64,000 nt of DNA from Alphaproteobacteria bacterium (GTDB lineage Bacteria > Pseudomonadota > Alphaproteobacteria > RF32 > CAG-239), in the NCBI GenBank assembly GCA_017445475.1, contig JAFSUB010000013.1, positions 1 to 64,000 on the forward strand, read 5' to 3'. How positions within the stretch are numbered: the first letter of the stretch is position 1; each line of letters opens with the position of its first letter. Below the pieces are notes generated by a model that did not search any database, was not told where the DNA came from, and worked only from the letters and a program-made list of their open reading frames with translations. Below are positions 1 to 7,736 of this stretch, one piece after another. The position numbers were made by a program, and so were the translations under genes.

Positions 1-406
1 CTTCTAATGCTTTACCCTGTGCTTTGGCAAGAGGTTTAAACATTTCAGGAAAATCTGGTGTATCCACAACTTGCATAGTATGCTCTTTATTCACATAAAG
101 GCTACCAGCACCACCAACAACCAACAATCTTGTATCGCTGTTGGATAATATATCGCACAAGTGTTTTAATGATTTGCTATGTAACGGTAAGGTATCTTCC
201 GTCCACGCACCGAAAGCATCAATCACCACATCAAAATCTTTTAAATCTTCTTGGCTTAAATCAAATAAATCTTTCTCAATGCTTTTGGTTGCTACTGTTT
301 CATTTTTGCCACGAACAAATACCGTGACATCCAAACCTCTGTCAACCGCTTCTCTGGTAATCAATTTTCCTGCTCTGCCATTGGCGCACACGATTGCAAT
401 TTTCAT
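1..406 (-). CDS. NAD(P)-binding oxidoreductase, atypical SDR type (partial, C-terminus outside window)
   Basis: Only the first 135 residues are present; the gene runs off the left edge. The N-terminus MKIAIVCANGRAGKLI is a Rossmann nucleotide-binding loop (variant of the NGxxGxxI pattern), followed by a strand ending in DVTVFVRG and a DLFDLSQEDLKDFDVVIDAFG stretch typical of NAD(P)H-binding NmrA/YwnB-like proteins. The ATG at 406 is preceded by a good ribosome binding site (TAGGAG). Such proteins are usually cytoplasmic reductases or redox sensors; the substrate cannot be told. It sits beside several other redox genes on the same strand. Confidence 0.75.
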   Translation of the reverse strand, partial: MKIAIVCANGRAGKLITREAVDRGLDVTVFVRGKNETVATKSIEKDLFDLSQEDLKDFDVVIDAFGAWTEDTLPLHSKSLKHLCDILSNSDTRLLVVGGAGSLYVNKEHTMQVVDTPDFPEMFKPLAKAQGKALE

Positions 407-533
407 TGTATTTCTCCTAATTGTAATAAACTTTGTTACATTTCATTTATGTATATAAAACACATTTTTTGTAATGTCAATAGTTACAATTATTTTTGTG
501 TTCATATATGCACAAATCTTTGGAATAAACTTT

Positions 534-557
534 AAGCCGAGCGGTTAAACTCGGCTT
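534..557 (-). terminator. Candidate terminator downstream of the CDF transporter
   Basis: A perfect 8-bp stem (AAGCCGAG / CTCGGCTT) with an 8-base loop lies 23 bp beyond the stop of the CDF gene. The minus-strand T-run after it is weak, so intrinsic termination is plausible rather than certain. Confidence 0.5.
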
Positions 558-579
558 GGTTTTGTTGGATTCGCCATTT

Positions 580-1689
580 TCAATCCGTTGTTGAAACATC
601 AACATCGGGGGCAACTGTCAAGTCATATTGCGGATAGGCTTGACGTATTTCTTCATAAAGGGTTTTTACGCCGTCTTCCGGTATAATACCAAAACTCATT
701 ACCACATCAAAGCGCATCTTTTTTGCCTCAATATCCAAATAAAATCCGTGAACCTGAACCGCCCATTTATGCTGTAATACACGTTTTTTGACATCTTTTT
801 CAATTTTCATAGCCTCGTCATTTTTTGTATTATAGGCATATACGCCGACACCAGCCAAAATAACGCCCGTTTGTTCATATATTTTTGCTTCTGCCTGACG
901 GGTCAGACGGTCTATTTCTTTGGCGCTCATCGTATCCGGTACCTCTATATGCACTGAAGCATAATACTTATCCGGCCCGTAATTATACATAACCAAGTCA
1001 TAAGCCCCGCGCACCTCCGGCATTTGTGCTAAAAGATGCTTAATTTTGCTTGTGATTTCCGTATCGGCTCTGGTGCCCAAAATCTCATTCAATGTTTCCA
1101 TCATCATTTCAATACCGGATTTGATGATAAAACCGGAAATGACCACGCCGACATAGGCTTCCAGAGAAAGTCCGCTGAAAATAAAGATAATTGCCGATAC
1201 CAATACCGAAGCAGATAATATGGCATCCGACAGGGCATCGGAACCGGAAGCGACCAAAGAACCTGAATTGACCTTTTTGCCTTGTGCTTTGACGTATTTT
1301 CCCAAGATAACTTTTACAACGACCGCAACTGCTATAATAACGAGCGAAGTAATACTGTAATCCGGTATTTCAGGAGAAATGATTTTCTTGATTGATTCCA
1401 CAAGTGAAGTAATACCGGCATACAGCACAATCCCCGACACAATCATTGCGCTTAAGTATTCAATGCGTCCGTAACCCAACGGGTGTTTTTTATCCGGCAG
1501 TTTTCCCGCCAGTTTTGTTCCTACAATCGTAATAATGGATGAAAGCACATCGGATAAATTATTCACCGCATCCAATATCACGGCAATAGAGTTGGATACA
1601 ATTCCGACAGCAGCCTTAAATGCCGCCAAAAGCACATTGGTTAAAATACCCATAATGCTGGTTTTTATAATGATTTTATCACGATTCAT
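580..1689 (-). CDS. Cation diffusion facilitator family metal/proton antiporter
   Basis: 369 aa. Inner-membrane exporter of divalent metals (Zn, Mn, Fe or similar; the metal cannot be assigned). The N-terminal two thirds hold the expected six membrane segments, with DAVNNLSD in TM2 and SGSDALSD in TM5, the places where CDF proteins carry their paired metal-site Asp/His residues. The HPLGYGR loop after TM2 is a family hallmark. Residues from about 210 form the soluble ferredoxin-like cytoplasmic domain, and the tail to residue 369 is longer than in minimal CDF proteins. The gene precedes the left-edge oxidoreductase and follows the glutathione peroxidase gene by 15 bp on the same strand, so co-transcription with the redox genes is possible. 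Confidence 0.9.
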   Translation of the reverse strand: MNRDKIIIKTSIMGILTNVLLAAFKAAVGIVSNSIAVILDAVNNLSDVLSSIITIVGTKLAGKLPDKKHPLGYGRIEYLSAMIVSGIVLYAGITSLVESIKKIISPEIPDYSITSLVIIAVAVVVKVILGKYVKAQGKKVNSGSLVASGSDALSDAILSASVLVSAIIFIFSGLSLEAYVGVVISGFIIKSGIEMMMETLNEILGTRADTEITSKIKHLLAQMPEVRGAYDLVMYNYGPDKYYASVHIEVPDTMSAKEIDRLTRQAEAKIYEQTGVILAGVGVYAYNTKNDEAMKIEKDVKKRVLQHKWAVQVHGFYLDIEAKKMRFDVVMSFGIIPEDGVKTLYEEIRQAYPQYDLTVAPDVDVSTTD

Positions 1690-1704
1690 ATTATCAACTT
1701 CCTA

Positions 1705-2247
1705 TTAAAGCAATTTTGCGATTTTGGCTTCAACATCGTTCATATCGGCGGTTGGCTCAAAGCGTTCCACAACTTCGCCGTTTTTATTAACCAAAAACTT
1801 GGTGAAGTTCCACTTGATATCCGGCTTTTTATTCCAATCTTTATCTTCTTTAGAGAGCATTTCCGCCAAGAGTTTGCTCAATTTATGCTCCCAAAATCCG
1901 GCAAAGCCTTTTTGTGCTTTTAAATAAGTATAAAGAGGTAATTCATTTACACCGTTTACATCGGATTTCTTCATTTGAGCAAATTTGGTATTGTAATGCA
2001 ATTGGCAGAACTCGTGCACTTCATCATCTGTTCCAGGTGTTTGATGTCCGAATTGGTTGCAAGGAATATCAATAATTTCCAATCCTTTATCGTGATACTT
2101 CTCATACATTTGTTCCAATGCCTCATATTGCGGTGTAAATCCGCATCCGGTTGCCGTGTTGACAATCAGCATAACTTTGCCCTTCAAATCTGCCAGTTTC
2201 AATTCTTCACCATTTGGCTTGGTGACACTATAACTATAAATATTCAT
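1705..2247 (-). CDS. Glutathione peroxidase family protein
   Basis: 180 aa, cytoplasmic thiol peroxidase. The catalytic Cys35 lies in NTATGCGFTPQ, the conserved Gln is in PCNQFG and the catalytic Trp/Asn are in IKWNFTKFLV, so the peroxidase tetrad is intact. Bacterial members of this family usually use thioredoxin rather than glutathione to reduce peroxides. Length is normal (about 160-180 aa). It lies 13 bp downstream of a flavodoxin-like reductase and 15 bp upstream of the CDF transporter gene, suggesting an oxidative-stress transcription unit. Confidence 0.93.
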   Translation of the reverse strand: MNIYSYSVTKPNGEELKLADLKGKVMLIVNTATGCGFTPQYEALEQMYEKYHDKGLEIIDIPCNQFGHQTPGTDDEVHEFCQLHYNTKFAQMKKSDVNGVNELPLYTYLKAQKGFAGFWEHKLSKLLAEMLSKEDKDWNKKPDIKWNFTKFLVNKNGEVVERFEPTADMNDVEAKIAKLL

Positions 2248-2260
2248 CTTCCATTCTCCT

Positions 2261-2929
2261 TTACATCTTCATTGTTGCTAATCTTTTACCCATTTCGTAT
2301 GCGGCTTCTAAATCTTTCGGGAATTGCTCGTCACGAACTTTGGCTTTATGAACTGGGTCAAATAAATCACAATCGTATTTGGAATAATCTGTGTATTGGA
2401 ATGTATCAAAGGCGTATAACGTTTCCGAATAGCCAAAGATAGCACGCAGGCTCCATTCATTATCACCCAATACAACATCATAATGATGTTGTTTGAATTG
2501 TTCTTCGGTAGCATTCATCGTCATAATGACACCAACAGGCAACGTATGGTTTAAAATGCGTTTCAAACCACCATTTTCCTTATCAATCAAATATGTATGT
2601 GCCGGAAACATAAAACGTTCTAAAAAACTCCGAAACATACCTGTTGGATAAGAATGATACACAGGTGAACCGACAATAACCGCATCGGCATTAAGACATT
2701 TTTCCAGTATCGGTGTCAGGGCATCTTTATAAAAGCATAATCCCTTTTGTTCAACGCCCTTGCGCTTACATATCAAACAACTGATACAGCCCTTATAGGC
2801 AATATCATATAAATTAACATATTCAACTTCCGCACCAGCGTCGTTTGCCCCACGCATTGCTTCTTTTAATAACTTAGCTGTATTAAAGTTCTTACGGGGT
2901 CCACCATTGATTATCATTACTTTTGCCAT
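2261..2929 (-). CDS. Flavodoxin-fold NAD(P)H-dependent FMN oxidoreductase
   Basis: 222 aa. The start MAKVMIINGGPRKNFNTAKL matches the FMN phosphate-binding loop of NADPH-dependent FMN reductases/iron-sulfur flavoproteins (NGSPRKxxNT). It is followed by CISCLICKRKG, a Cys-containing segment at the place where iron-sulfur flavoproteins bind a cluster (here C-x2-C plus a later Cys), and VGSPVYHSYPTG, the second flavin contact. Cytoplasmic reductase of unknown acceptor. It may be the first gene of a reductase-peroxidase-CDF unit; the ATG has an AGGAG-type site upstream. Confidence 0.85.
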   Translation of the reverse strand: MAKVMIINGGPRKNFNTAKLLKEAMRGANDAGAEVEYVNLYDIAYKGCISCLICKRKGVEQKGLCFYKDALTPILEKCLNADAVIVGSPVYHSYPTGMFRSFLERFMFPAHTYLIDKENGGLKRILNHTLPVGVIMTMNATEEQFKQHHYDVVLGDNEWSLRAIFGYSETLYAFDTFQYTDYSKYDCDLFDPVHKAKVRDEQFPKDLEAAYEMGKRLATMKM

Positions 2930-3076
2930 TATAATCTCCTAATTTTATGATGTTCTAATATATAAAAACAATCTTAAAATTAAAGTTAATTTTGGTGAGA
3001 TCTTTAATCACTTAAATTTTTATTCACTATTTTGTTATATAGGTTCCTTATCATATCCAGATTAAGGAACACTATA

Positions 3077-3256
3077 ATGCAATATCAGTTAATTTTACTT
3101 GCCGTTTTGTTTGTGATAACATTTCTGTTGCACAAACCGTTTAATGTGCATCAAACGGATAAGAAATGGCTGCAACGCTTACATTATGCTTTGGAAACAA
3201 TGTTTACCGTTCAGGCAATGATTATCTTAAATGAATGGCTGAAAACATTAAATTAA
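3077..3256 (+). CDS. Small membrane protein of unknown function
   Basis: 59 aa from the ATG at 3077 (MQYQLILLAVLFVITFLLHK), preceded by AAGGA; a longer in-frame start at 3032 has no comparable site. One N-terminal transmembrane helix (about residues 4-19), then a basic loop and a second amphipathic or hydrophobic stretch (MFTVQAMIILNEWL). Not recognised as a family. It lies alone between two flavodoxin-like genes transcribed the other way. Confidence 0.5.
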   Translation: MQYQLILLAVLFVITFLLHKPFNVHQTDKKWLQRLHYALETMFTVQAMIILNEWLKTLN

Positions 3257-3278
3257 AACCGCCACGTTTCCGTAGCGG
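3253..3278 (-). terminator. Rho-independent terminator after the 180-aa flavodoxin-like gene
   Basis: On the minus strand an 8-bp stem with one mismatch (CCGCTACG / CGTGGCGG), GAAA loop, then TTTTAATTT. It lies 25 bp past the stop of the 3303-3845 gene and overlaps the end of the small plus-strand gene. Confidence 0.65.
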
Positions 3279-3302
3279 CTCTTATAAGAGATAGTATAAA
3301 AT

Positions 3303-3845
3303 TTACACATTCTTTCCTAATTCGTAGGCTTTTTGCAATAAATCTTCACGCGAAGCCGCGTCTTTCGGCTCATTCACACCACCACCGGCCAGAACTCCTG
3401 CCAAATGCGATTGTTCAAAACAGGTTATCCAGCCTTGCAAACCTTTTGCAGCCGTATCCGAAGCATTTTCAGCATCATCATAAGAAGATGTTATCAAATA
3501 CACGTCCTTAAATTTATTTTCTTGTGGAAATAATGGATTGCAACGGTCTAAAAAGGTTTTGAGTTGTCCGCTTAATTCATAGTAGTAAATCGGTGTCGTA
3601 AAAATTAACACATCGGCATTTTGCACTTTGCCAATCATATCCGCCATATCATCTTTTTGCACGCATTTACCGGTTTTCTGACAGGCTAAACAACCGATGC
3701 AGAATTTAATATCTTTCCCTTTAAGAGATAAGAATTCCACATTGTTTCCGGCATCTTTCGCACCTCTTTCGGCTTCGTGTGCCAAAATTTCAGAATTGCT
3801 TCCGCCACGCAAACTTGATGAAACTATCAATACTTTCTTTGTCAT
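3303..3845 (-). CDS. Flavodoxin-like NADPH-dependent FMN reductase / iron-sulfur flavoprotein
   Basis: 180 aa. VSSSLRGGSNSEILA is the flavin phosphate loop; CIGCLACQKTGKC gives four closely spaced cysteines in the arrangement of iron-sulfur flavoproteins; FTTPIYYYELSGQLKTFLDR is the conserved second flavin-binding segment. Probably a cytoplasmic electron-transfer or quinone/azo-type reductase in an oxygen-sensitive bacterium. It is a distant relative of the 222-aa reductase at 2261-2929. The ankyrin gene lies upstream by 12 bp on the same strand, so the two are probably co-transcribed. Confidence 0.85.
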   Translation of the reverse strand: MTKKVLIVSSSLRGGSNSEILAHEAERGAKDAGNNVEFLSLKGKDIKFCIGCLACQKTGKCVQKDDMADMIGKVQNADVLIFTTPIYYYELSGQLKTFLDRCNPLFPQENKFKDVYLITSSYDDAENASDTAAKGLQGWITCFEQSHLAGVLAGGGVNEPKDAASREDLLQKAYELGKNV

Positions 3846-3857
3846 TATATTTCCTTT

Positions 3858-4247
3858 CTATTCAAAAGTTATGGTTACACTGCCATGACCGAGCAGGTGC
3901 ATTAAAGGCGTATCGCCATTAATATCTTGAGCATTAACATCTGCGCCGTGCGCAATCAATACCTCCAAAGCATCAAAAAAACTTCTTCTGTTTGCCATTA
4001 TATGAAGCGGTGTTTCTTTATTGATTGTTGTTTGTGTCACGCTGCCGCCGTGATTGATTGCCCATTCAATAATATCGGGCGAAATATGCTCCTTGCATAT
4101 TTTAAGAAAAGGCGTGTATCCGCTTTCGTTATAAGGCGTGTTGAGCGAAGCACCTTTTTTGATGGCATCTTCCATGCCTTTGAAGTCATCGGCAAACAAT
4201 GCTTTGAGCATTTGTTCATCTGCCTCGGTTCTTTGATTGTCGGCCAT
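3858..4247 (-). CDS. Ankyrin-repeat protein, 129 aa
   Basis: Two to three ankyrin repeats cover residues about 22-125: the segment around SGYTPFLKICKE, then KETPLHIMANRRSFFDALEVL followed by HGADVNAQDINGDTPLMHL. No signal peptide, so probably cytoplasmic and protein-binding. The ATG at 4247 has AAGGAG nine bases upstream. It is one of three ankyrin-type genes within 3 kb (with 5258-6340 and 6436-6699). Confidence 0.85.
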   Translation of the reverse strand: MADNQRTEADEQMLKALFADDFKGMEDAIKKGASLNTPYNESGYTPFLKICKEHISPDIIEWAINHGGSVTQTTINKETPLHIMANRRSFFDALEVLIAHGADVNAQDINGDTPLMHLLGHGSVTITFE

Positions 4248-4456
4248 TTGTTATTCTCCTTGATAAGTGGGCTACTTTCACGCTGATTGTAGTTAACGAT
4301 ACTTTCATCAGGACAGATCACAAGAATCTTGTCAAGCTAGTTTTTTATGCCTCGGGAGAAAAAAGCTGAAATGTTTATAAATCTTAAAATTAACTAAATT
4401 TTTATGTCTCTTTAATATGCTTTAGATAACTGAAACATCACATAAGGAGATTAGAT

Positions 4457-4729
4457 ATGAAAAAAATAACTTACGTTGTTGTCTTTTGTTTAGGTGTAGT
4501 TGTGATGTGCATATATAGCCACATATCTCTTATTAAATCAGCTGCAGCAGAAAATCCGGGAAAACAAAAACTATTAAATCAAATGGCATACAGACTAGCT
4601 TCTCAATGTGCTACTTATCTTGATATTAAAAATGGGACAGCTTGTGCTGATTATTACCAATATTATCAAAAACTTGGTGGAACAAACGAATTAATTTATT
4701 CCGCACAAGAAAACGGATGGGAAAAATAG
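4457..4729 (+). CDS. Small exported or membrane-anchored protein of unknown function
   Basis: 90 aa. A lysine start and a hydrophobic helix (about residues 5-24) make a signal anchor or uncleaved signal peptide, then a polar domain with Cys54 and Cys66 that could form a disulfide in the periplasm. The ATG follows AAGGAG. It ends 9 bp before the HEPN gene on the same strand, so the two look like one operon. The locus is AT-rich compared with the housekeeping genes to the right. Confidence 0.6.
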   Translation: MKKITYVVVFCLGVVVMCIYSHISLIKSAAAENPGKQKLLNQMAYRLASQCATYLDIKNGTACADYYQYYQKLGGTNELIYSAQENGWEK

Positions 4730-4738
4730 GAATATGTA

Positions 4739-5173
4739 ATGGAATATGATAAATTTTCTCATGACTTTATTTCAAGATGTCTTGAAAATTATAAAAACTT
4801 AGTTACAAAGACAGAATTTAATGTGACTCTTTCCATCACAACTTTATTGACAATATGCTGTGTCATCAAATCTGATAATAAAGCAAATAGTGAGAGAGAT
4901 AATATTTTAAGTAAGTTGAAGGAAAACCTAGATGGTTTATTTGAAAAATACCATAGCCTTAAAACAAATGGTGAAACATACAAAACCATTAGTGATATTC
5001 GCAATGGTTTTGCGCATATGATAGAAAATAATCTTAAGGTTATGTCAAATGAGGAAAAACAAATTACAGCTGTGAAATTTAAATCTAATAATATGGCGAC
5101 AGAGCAAGAAGCTTCAGTTGATGATATTCATCATTTTTTACTGGATTTGTATGAAATGATTAAAAAAGCATAG
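4739..5173 (+). CDS. HEPN-domain protein with R-x4-H motif (putative ribonuclease)
   Basis: 144 aa, all-helical. Residues 88-93, RNGFAH, form the R-x4-H signature of HEPN domains, many of which are metal-independent ribonucleases in toxin-antitoxin, abortive infection and CRISPR systems. The length and the position of the motif in the C-terminal half fit stand-alone HEPN proteins. It is preceded by a small exported protein, not by a recognisable nucleotidyltransferase or other known HEPN antitoxin, so a toxin-antitoxin role is unsupported beyond the motif. Confidence 0.6.
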   Translation: MEYDKFSHDFISRCLENYKNLVTKTEFNVTLSITTLLTICCVIKSDNKANSERDNILSKLKENLDGLFEKYHSLKTNGETYKTISDIRNGFAHMIENNLKVMSNEEKQITAVKFKSNNMATEQEASVDDIHHFLLDLYEMIKKA

Positions 5174-5257
5174 TAACTCTAATTAAAATCCCAAAATTTC
5201 TTTTGATTTTGTTAAAAAACGTGAATATTATATACTAAAATTATATGGAGAATGGGT

Positions 5258-6340
5258 ATGAATAAAGCACTTTTAATTGCTGTTGGTATGTTTTTTATCG
5301 CCAATGTTACACAAGCGTTTTTAGTGGAAGAACATTGTGATGATTATCAAGCATTTAGTATTAGCAGCAGGAATTCCTGCGAACAAATATGCCCCAACAG
5401 AAAAACAATTATCTCTGGTGGATCAGGAGGATATGATGTTGCTTGTGTCTCTAAGAAAAAATATGCAGACGCAAATAAATCTGAAGAAAAGTGCTGGGAT
5501 GATTTAGTAAGAGCAACAACAGATATCGAATGTCTTGATGGTACATTAAATGAACAGGAGAATTGTGTTCAGTATGCCATCAAAGAAAAAAAAGATGTTA
5601 TATATATAAACGGAAAAAGTTTACAACACTTATGTGATGAAGCAAGTGAATATTATAATGAAATTTATTCTATGTGGAATGGAACGACATGTGCAAAAAA
5701 ATGTCCGGCAGATAAACCATTGAGAGGAAAAGAAGGAGATTGTTACCCTTGCGATACAAAATACGTAGTAATATTATCCGGTAAATTTGGTTTTTCATAC
5801 AGGGATGCTGACTTTAAGAATGTTTGCCCTGATAGAGTTATCGTGGGAGGGGATAGCTATGATAAAAACATCATTAATTCTTTCAACACTATTGAAAAGA
5901 TTCAAAATATCATTGAAAGTAAAGAATATAAAAGTAAAGATTATTGTATTACTGAACCTTGCATGGGTTATTCACTATTATCCTGGAATGTGATTCTTAA
6001 TCAAGATCCGGAAATTATTAAATATTTGTTGGAGCACGATACCAGAGGAAAAGAATCTTTGTATTATGTACTTCAAATTGCTATTGATCAGAAAGTTCCG
6101 GAATCTATCTTAAAAATTTTATTGGATTATGCCGAACATGACGATTTAATCGTCTTTGTTCCTCGCGGATGGCTCTATGGGATAGCACTTGAACCTGCTC
6201 AAGAGTGGGGTTTTAATGTGCCTATGTCTTTTTATGCAAAATATGCAGGAGCAAGCGAATCAACTCAGAAACTTATAAAATCTTATGAAGATAAAGTTGG
6301 TGTTGATTATGAACCCATATTTGAGGATATGCGTGATTAA
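5258..6340 (+). CDS. Secreted cysteine-rich protein with ankyrin-like C-terminus
   Basis: 360 aa from the ATG at 5258, which is 7 bases after GGAG; an ATG six bases earlier is less well placed. Residues 1-20 are a signal peptide (cleavage after TQA). The N-terminal half has more than a dozen cysteines, including a C-x3-C...C-x2-C stretch (about residues 149-170) resembling small disulfide-rich repeats. Residues about 220-310 look like degenerate ankyrin units (SLLSWNVILNQDPEIIKYLL, VLQIAIDQK, ILKILLDYAEH). A periplasmic or surface location with disulfides is inferred. Function unknown. Confidence 0.65.
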   Translation: MNKALLIAVGMFFIANVTQAFLVEEHCDDYQAFSISSRNSCEQICPNRKTIISGGSGGYDVACVSKKKYADANKSEEKCWDDLVRATTDIECLDGTLNEQENCVQYAIKEKKDVIYINGKSLQHLCDEASEYYNEIYSMWNGTTCAKKCPADKPLRGKEGDCYPCDTKYVVILSGKFGFSYRDADFKNVCPDRVIVGGDSYDKNIINSFNTIEKIQNIIESKEYKSKDYCITEPCMGYSLLSWNVILNQDPEIIKYLLEHDTRGKESLYYVLQIAIDQKVPESILKILLDYAEHDDLIVFVPRGWLYGIALEPAQEWGFNVPMSFYAKYAGASESTQKLIKSYEDKVGVDYEPIFEDMRD

Positions 6341-6435
6341 AACTTATTGAGTTTATCATTTAAAATAAGTTGAAGTATCACAAAATCCATTTTTTTTAGA
6401 TAAATACTTATGTGATAAATAGTATGGAGAAGAAA

Positions 6436-6699
6436 ATGGAAGAAATGAAAAAAATGAAGAAAATGATACATAAAATAGATAAAATACAAAAGAAAAAGAT
6501 GCATAACTATTTGCTAAGGCAATTAACAGAAGCTGTTGCACAGAATAATTTTGGAAAGGTTGAAGAATTGCTCAAAAATGGCGCGACCATTAACGGCAAA
6601 GATTGTTTTGGAATGACCCCGCTTGAATATGCCATCAGAAACGGAAATGTGAAGATGATGGAATATTTAATTCAAGCCGGTGGATATCACAAAATATGA
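6436..6699 (+). CDS. Small ankyrin-repeat protein
   Basis: 87 aa from the ATG at 6436, set by GGAGA six bases upstream; GTG at 6412 and ATG at 6424 are alternatives. A Lys/Met-rich charged N-terminus (about 25 residues) leads into two ankyrin repeats: AVAQNNFGKVEELLKNGATI and GMTPLEYAIRNGNVKMMEYL. The reading frame stops inside the beginning of the LysR remnant, so the C-terminus may have been created by the same rearrangement that truncated the regulator. Confidence 0.7.
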   Translation: MEEMKKMKKMIHKIDKIQKKKMHNYLLRQLTEAVAQNNFGKVEELLKNGATINGKDCFGMTPLEYAIRNGNVKMMEYLIQAGGYHKI

Positions 6700-7126
6700 T
6701 AATATTACTTTGCCGACAAGTGATACTTGGGGCGTTTTAATGCGTAAAGATTCGCCATTGGCTAAATTTAAAACTGTTAAACTGGAAAATCTTAAAAATC
6801 TTCCTTTAATCACTTCACGTCAAGTTACCAAAAAATCACAGAATAATGATTACACAAAGTGGTTTCAGGGAAAGTTTGAAACCCTAAATATTGTTGCTAC
6901 CTATAATTTGATTTACAATGCGGCATTGCTTGTTAAATTCGGTATCGGTTATGCTGTTGCATTGGATAGATTAGCCGATACATCAAGCGAAAGCGAATTA
7001 TGTTTCCGACCGTTTGAACCAAAATTGGAAGCAAAATTAGATATTGTTTGGAATAAATTCCAAGTTCGCTCTGCCGCCACCAATCTGTTTTTACAAAAAC
7101 TGCAAGAAAAGTTCGAATGCCCCTAA
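6680..7126 (+). pseudogene. LysR-type regulator remnant (effector-binding domain only)
   Basis: The frame encodes about 145 residues that match the C-terminal half of a LysR regulator: the TWGVLMRKDSPLA segment, LENLKNLPLITSRQ, a central ligand-domain loop, then VKFGIGYAVALDRL and a normal C-terminus. The DNA-binding helix-turn-helix and linker that should precede it are missing; upstream is the ankyrin gene, overlapping by 20 bp in another frame. There is no ribosome binding site suited to the nominal ATG. Most likely a 5'-truncated leftover. Its former targets may have been the nearby flavodoxin-type reductases (inference). Confidence 0.7.
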
Positions 7127-7202
7127 ATCCTATTCATATGATTTTATTTCTCCGCAAAATACGATAAATTAACATATTGATTTTTAAGGATAAAAATGGA
7201 CT

Positions 7203-7285
7203 GGTCTGTCCCGACCAAAAGTATCTATTTTGGTATCTTTTTTGGGAAATGGGTAAAAATAAAAAATAGATACTTTGGCCAGACC
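7203..7285. repeat. Long imperfect inverted repeat in a gene-free stretch
   Basis: Left arm GGTCTG (7203-7208) plus CCAAAAGTATCTATTTT (7215-7231); right arm AAAATAGATACTTTGG followed at once by CCAGACC (about 7263-7285). The arms pair almost fully with one bulge and a small internal loop. Bases 7127-7659 contain no credible gene; this repeat and the tRNA-derived pieces are what can be seen there. Confidence 0.6.
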
Positions 7286-7395
7286 ACCGCATAAATTCAC
7301 CTGTAAATGAGAATAACAAAAAATCGGAAAGTGCCGGAAAATAAGGGATATAGAGGCAATATTTTAAGCTGAAATCGCGCCGGCAAATTTAAAAC

Positions 7396-7421
7396 AAAAA
7401 AACCTCTTCTTTGCGAAGAGG
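7396..7421 (-). terminator. Terminator-like hairpin next to the tRNA 3'-end copy
   Basis: On the minus strand GCCTCTTC, loop GCAAA, GAAGAGG, then seven T. It occupies the same position relative to the tRNA 3'-end copy as the true tRNA terminator does to the tRNA, although the stem sequence differs. Confidence 0.6.
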
Positions 7422-7422
7422 C

Positions 7423-7450
7423 TTTTATATGGTGGGCGCTGTAGGACTCG
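7423..7450 (-). repeat. Duplicate of the tRNA(CAU) 3' end with flank
   Basis: Twenty-eight bases identical to 7653-7680: seven flanking bases plus CCA, the acceptor strand and part of the T arm of the tRNA at 7660-7736. Identity stops abruptly inside the T loop. Pattern expected of an attachment-site duplication or a decayed tRNA copy. Confidence 0.75.
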
Positions 7451-7595
7451 TCTTGCAAGGCTTTGCCTTGCTTCGGGCACTCGTTTTCTAAGTTCATTTA
7501 TTCGCTGTCGCATCATAAATTCACTAAGAAAACTTCGCCGCTTGCGGTAAAAACAACATTTTGAGGTTGTTTTTATCCTCGCGCCTACGACGGTC

Positions 7596-7630
7596 TCCGG
7601 TTCGAGTTACAGCATACCACCATATAAAAA
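7596..7630 (+). repeat. Degenerate inverted copy of the tRNA 3' end
   Basis: GGTTCGAGT, then TACAGC, CCACCATATAAAAA follow the T-arm, acceptor, CCA and downstream flank of the adjacent tRNA, but on the plus strand and with small deletions and substitutions. It abuts the terminator of the real tRNA. Confidence 0.45.
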
Positions 7631-7656
7631 TACCACCTGCAAGAGGTGGTATTTTT
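7626..7656 (-). terminator. Rho-independent terminator of tRNA(CAU)
   Basis: Perfect 8-bp stem TACCACCT / AGGTGGTA with a five-base loop, followed on the minus strand by TTTTT. It lies 3 bases beyond the tRNA CCA end. Confidence 0.85.
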
Positions 7657-7659
7657 ATA

Positions 7660-7736
7660 TGGTGGGCGCTGTAGGACTCGAACCTACGACCAGACCGTTA
7701 TGAGCGGCCGGCTCTAACCAACTGAGCTAAGCGCCC
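7660..7736 (-). tRNA. tRNA with CAU anticodon (elongator Met or Ile2)
   Basis: 77 nt including an encoded CCA. Acceptor GGGCGCT / AGCGCCC, D arm GCTCAGTTGGTTAGAGC, anticodon stem GGCCG / CGGTC with loop CTCATAA (anticodon CAU), T arm GTAGG TTCGAGT CCTAC. It lacks the initiator features (no C1-A72 mismatch, no three G-C pairs at the loop), so it is elongator Met or, if C34 is modified to lysidine, Ile2. The sequence alone does not decide. Confidence 0.93.

Noticed and set aside
7134-7497. Two overlapping minus-strand frames in the gene-poor patch
   Set aside because: No ribosome binding sites, odd composition, and they run through the inverted repeat, hairpin and tRNA-derived pieces.
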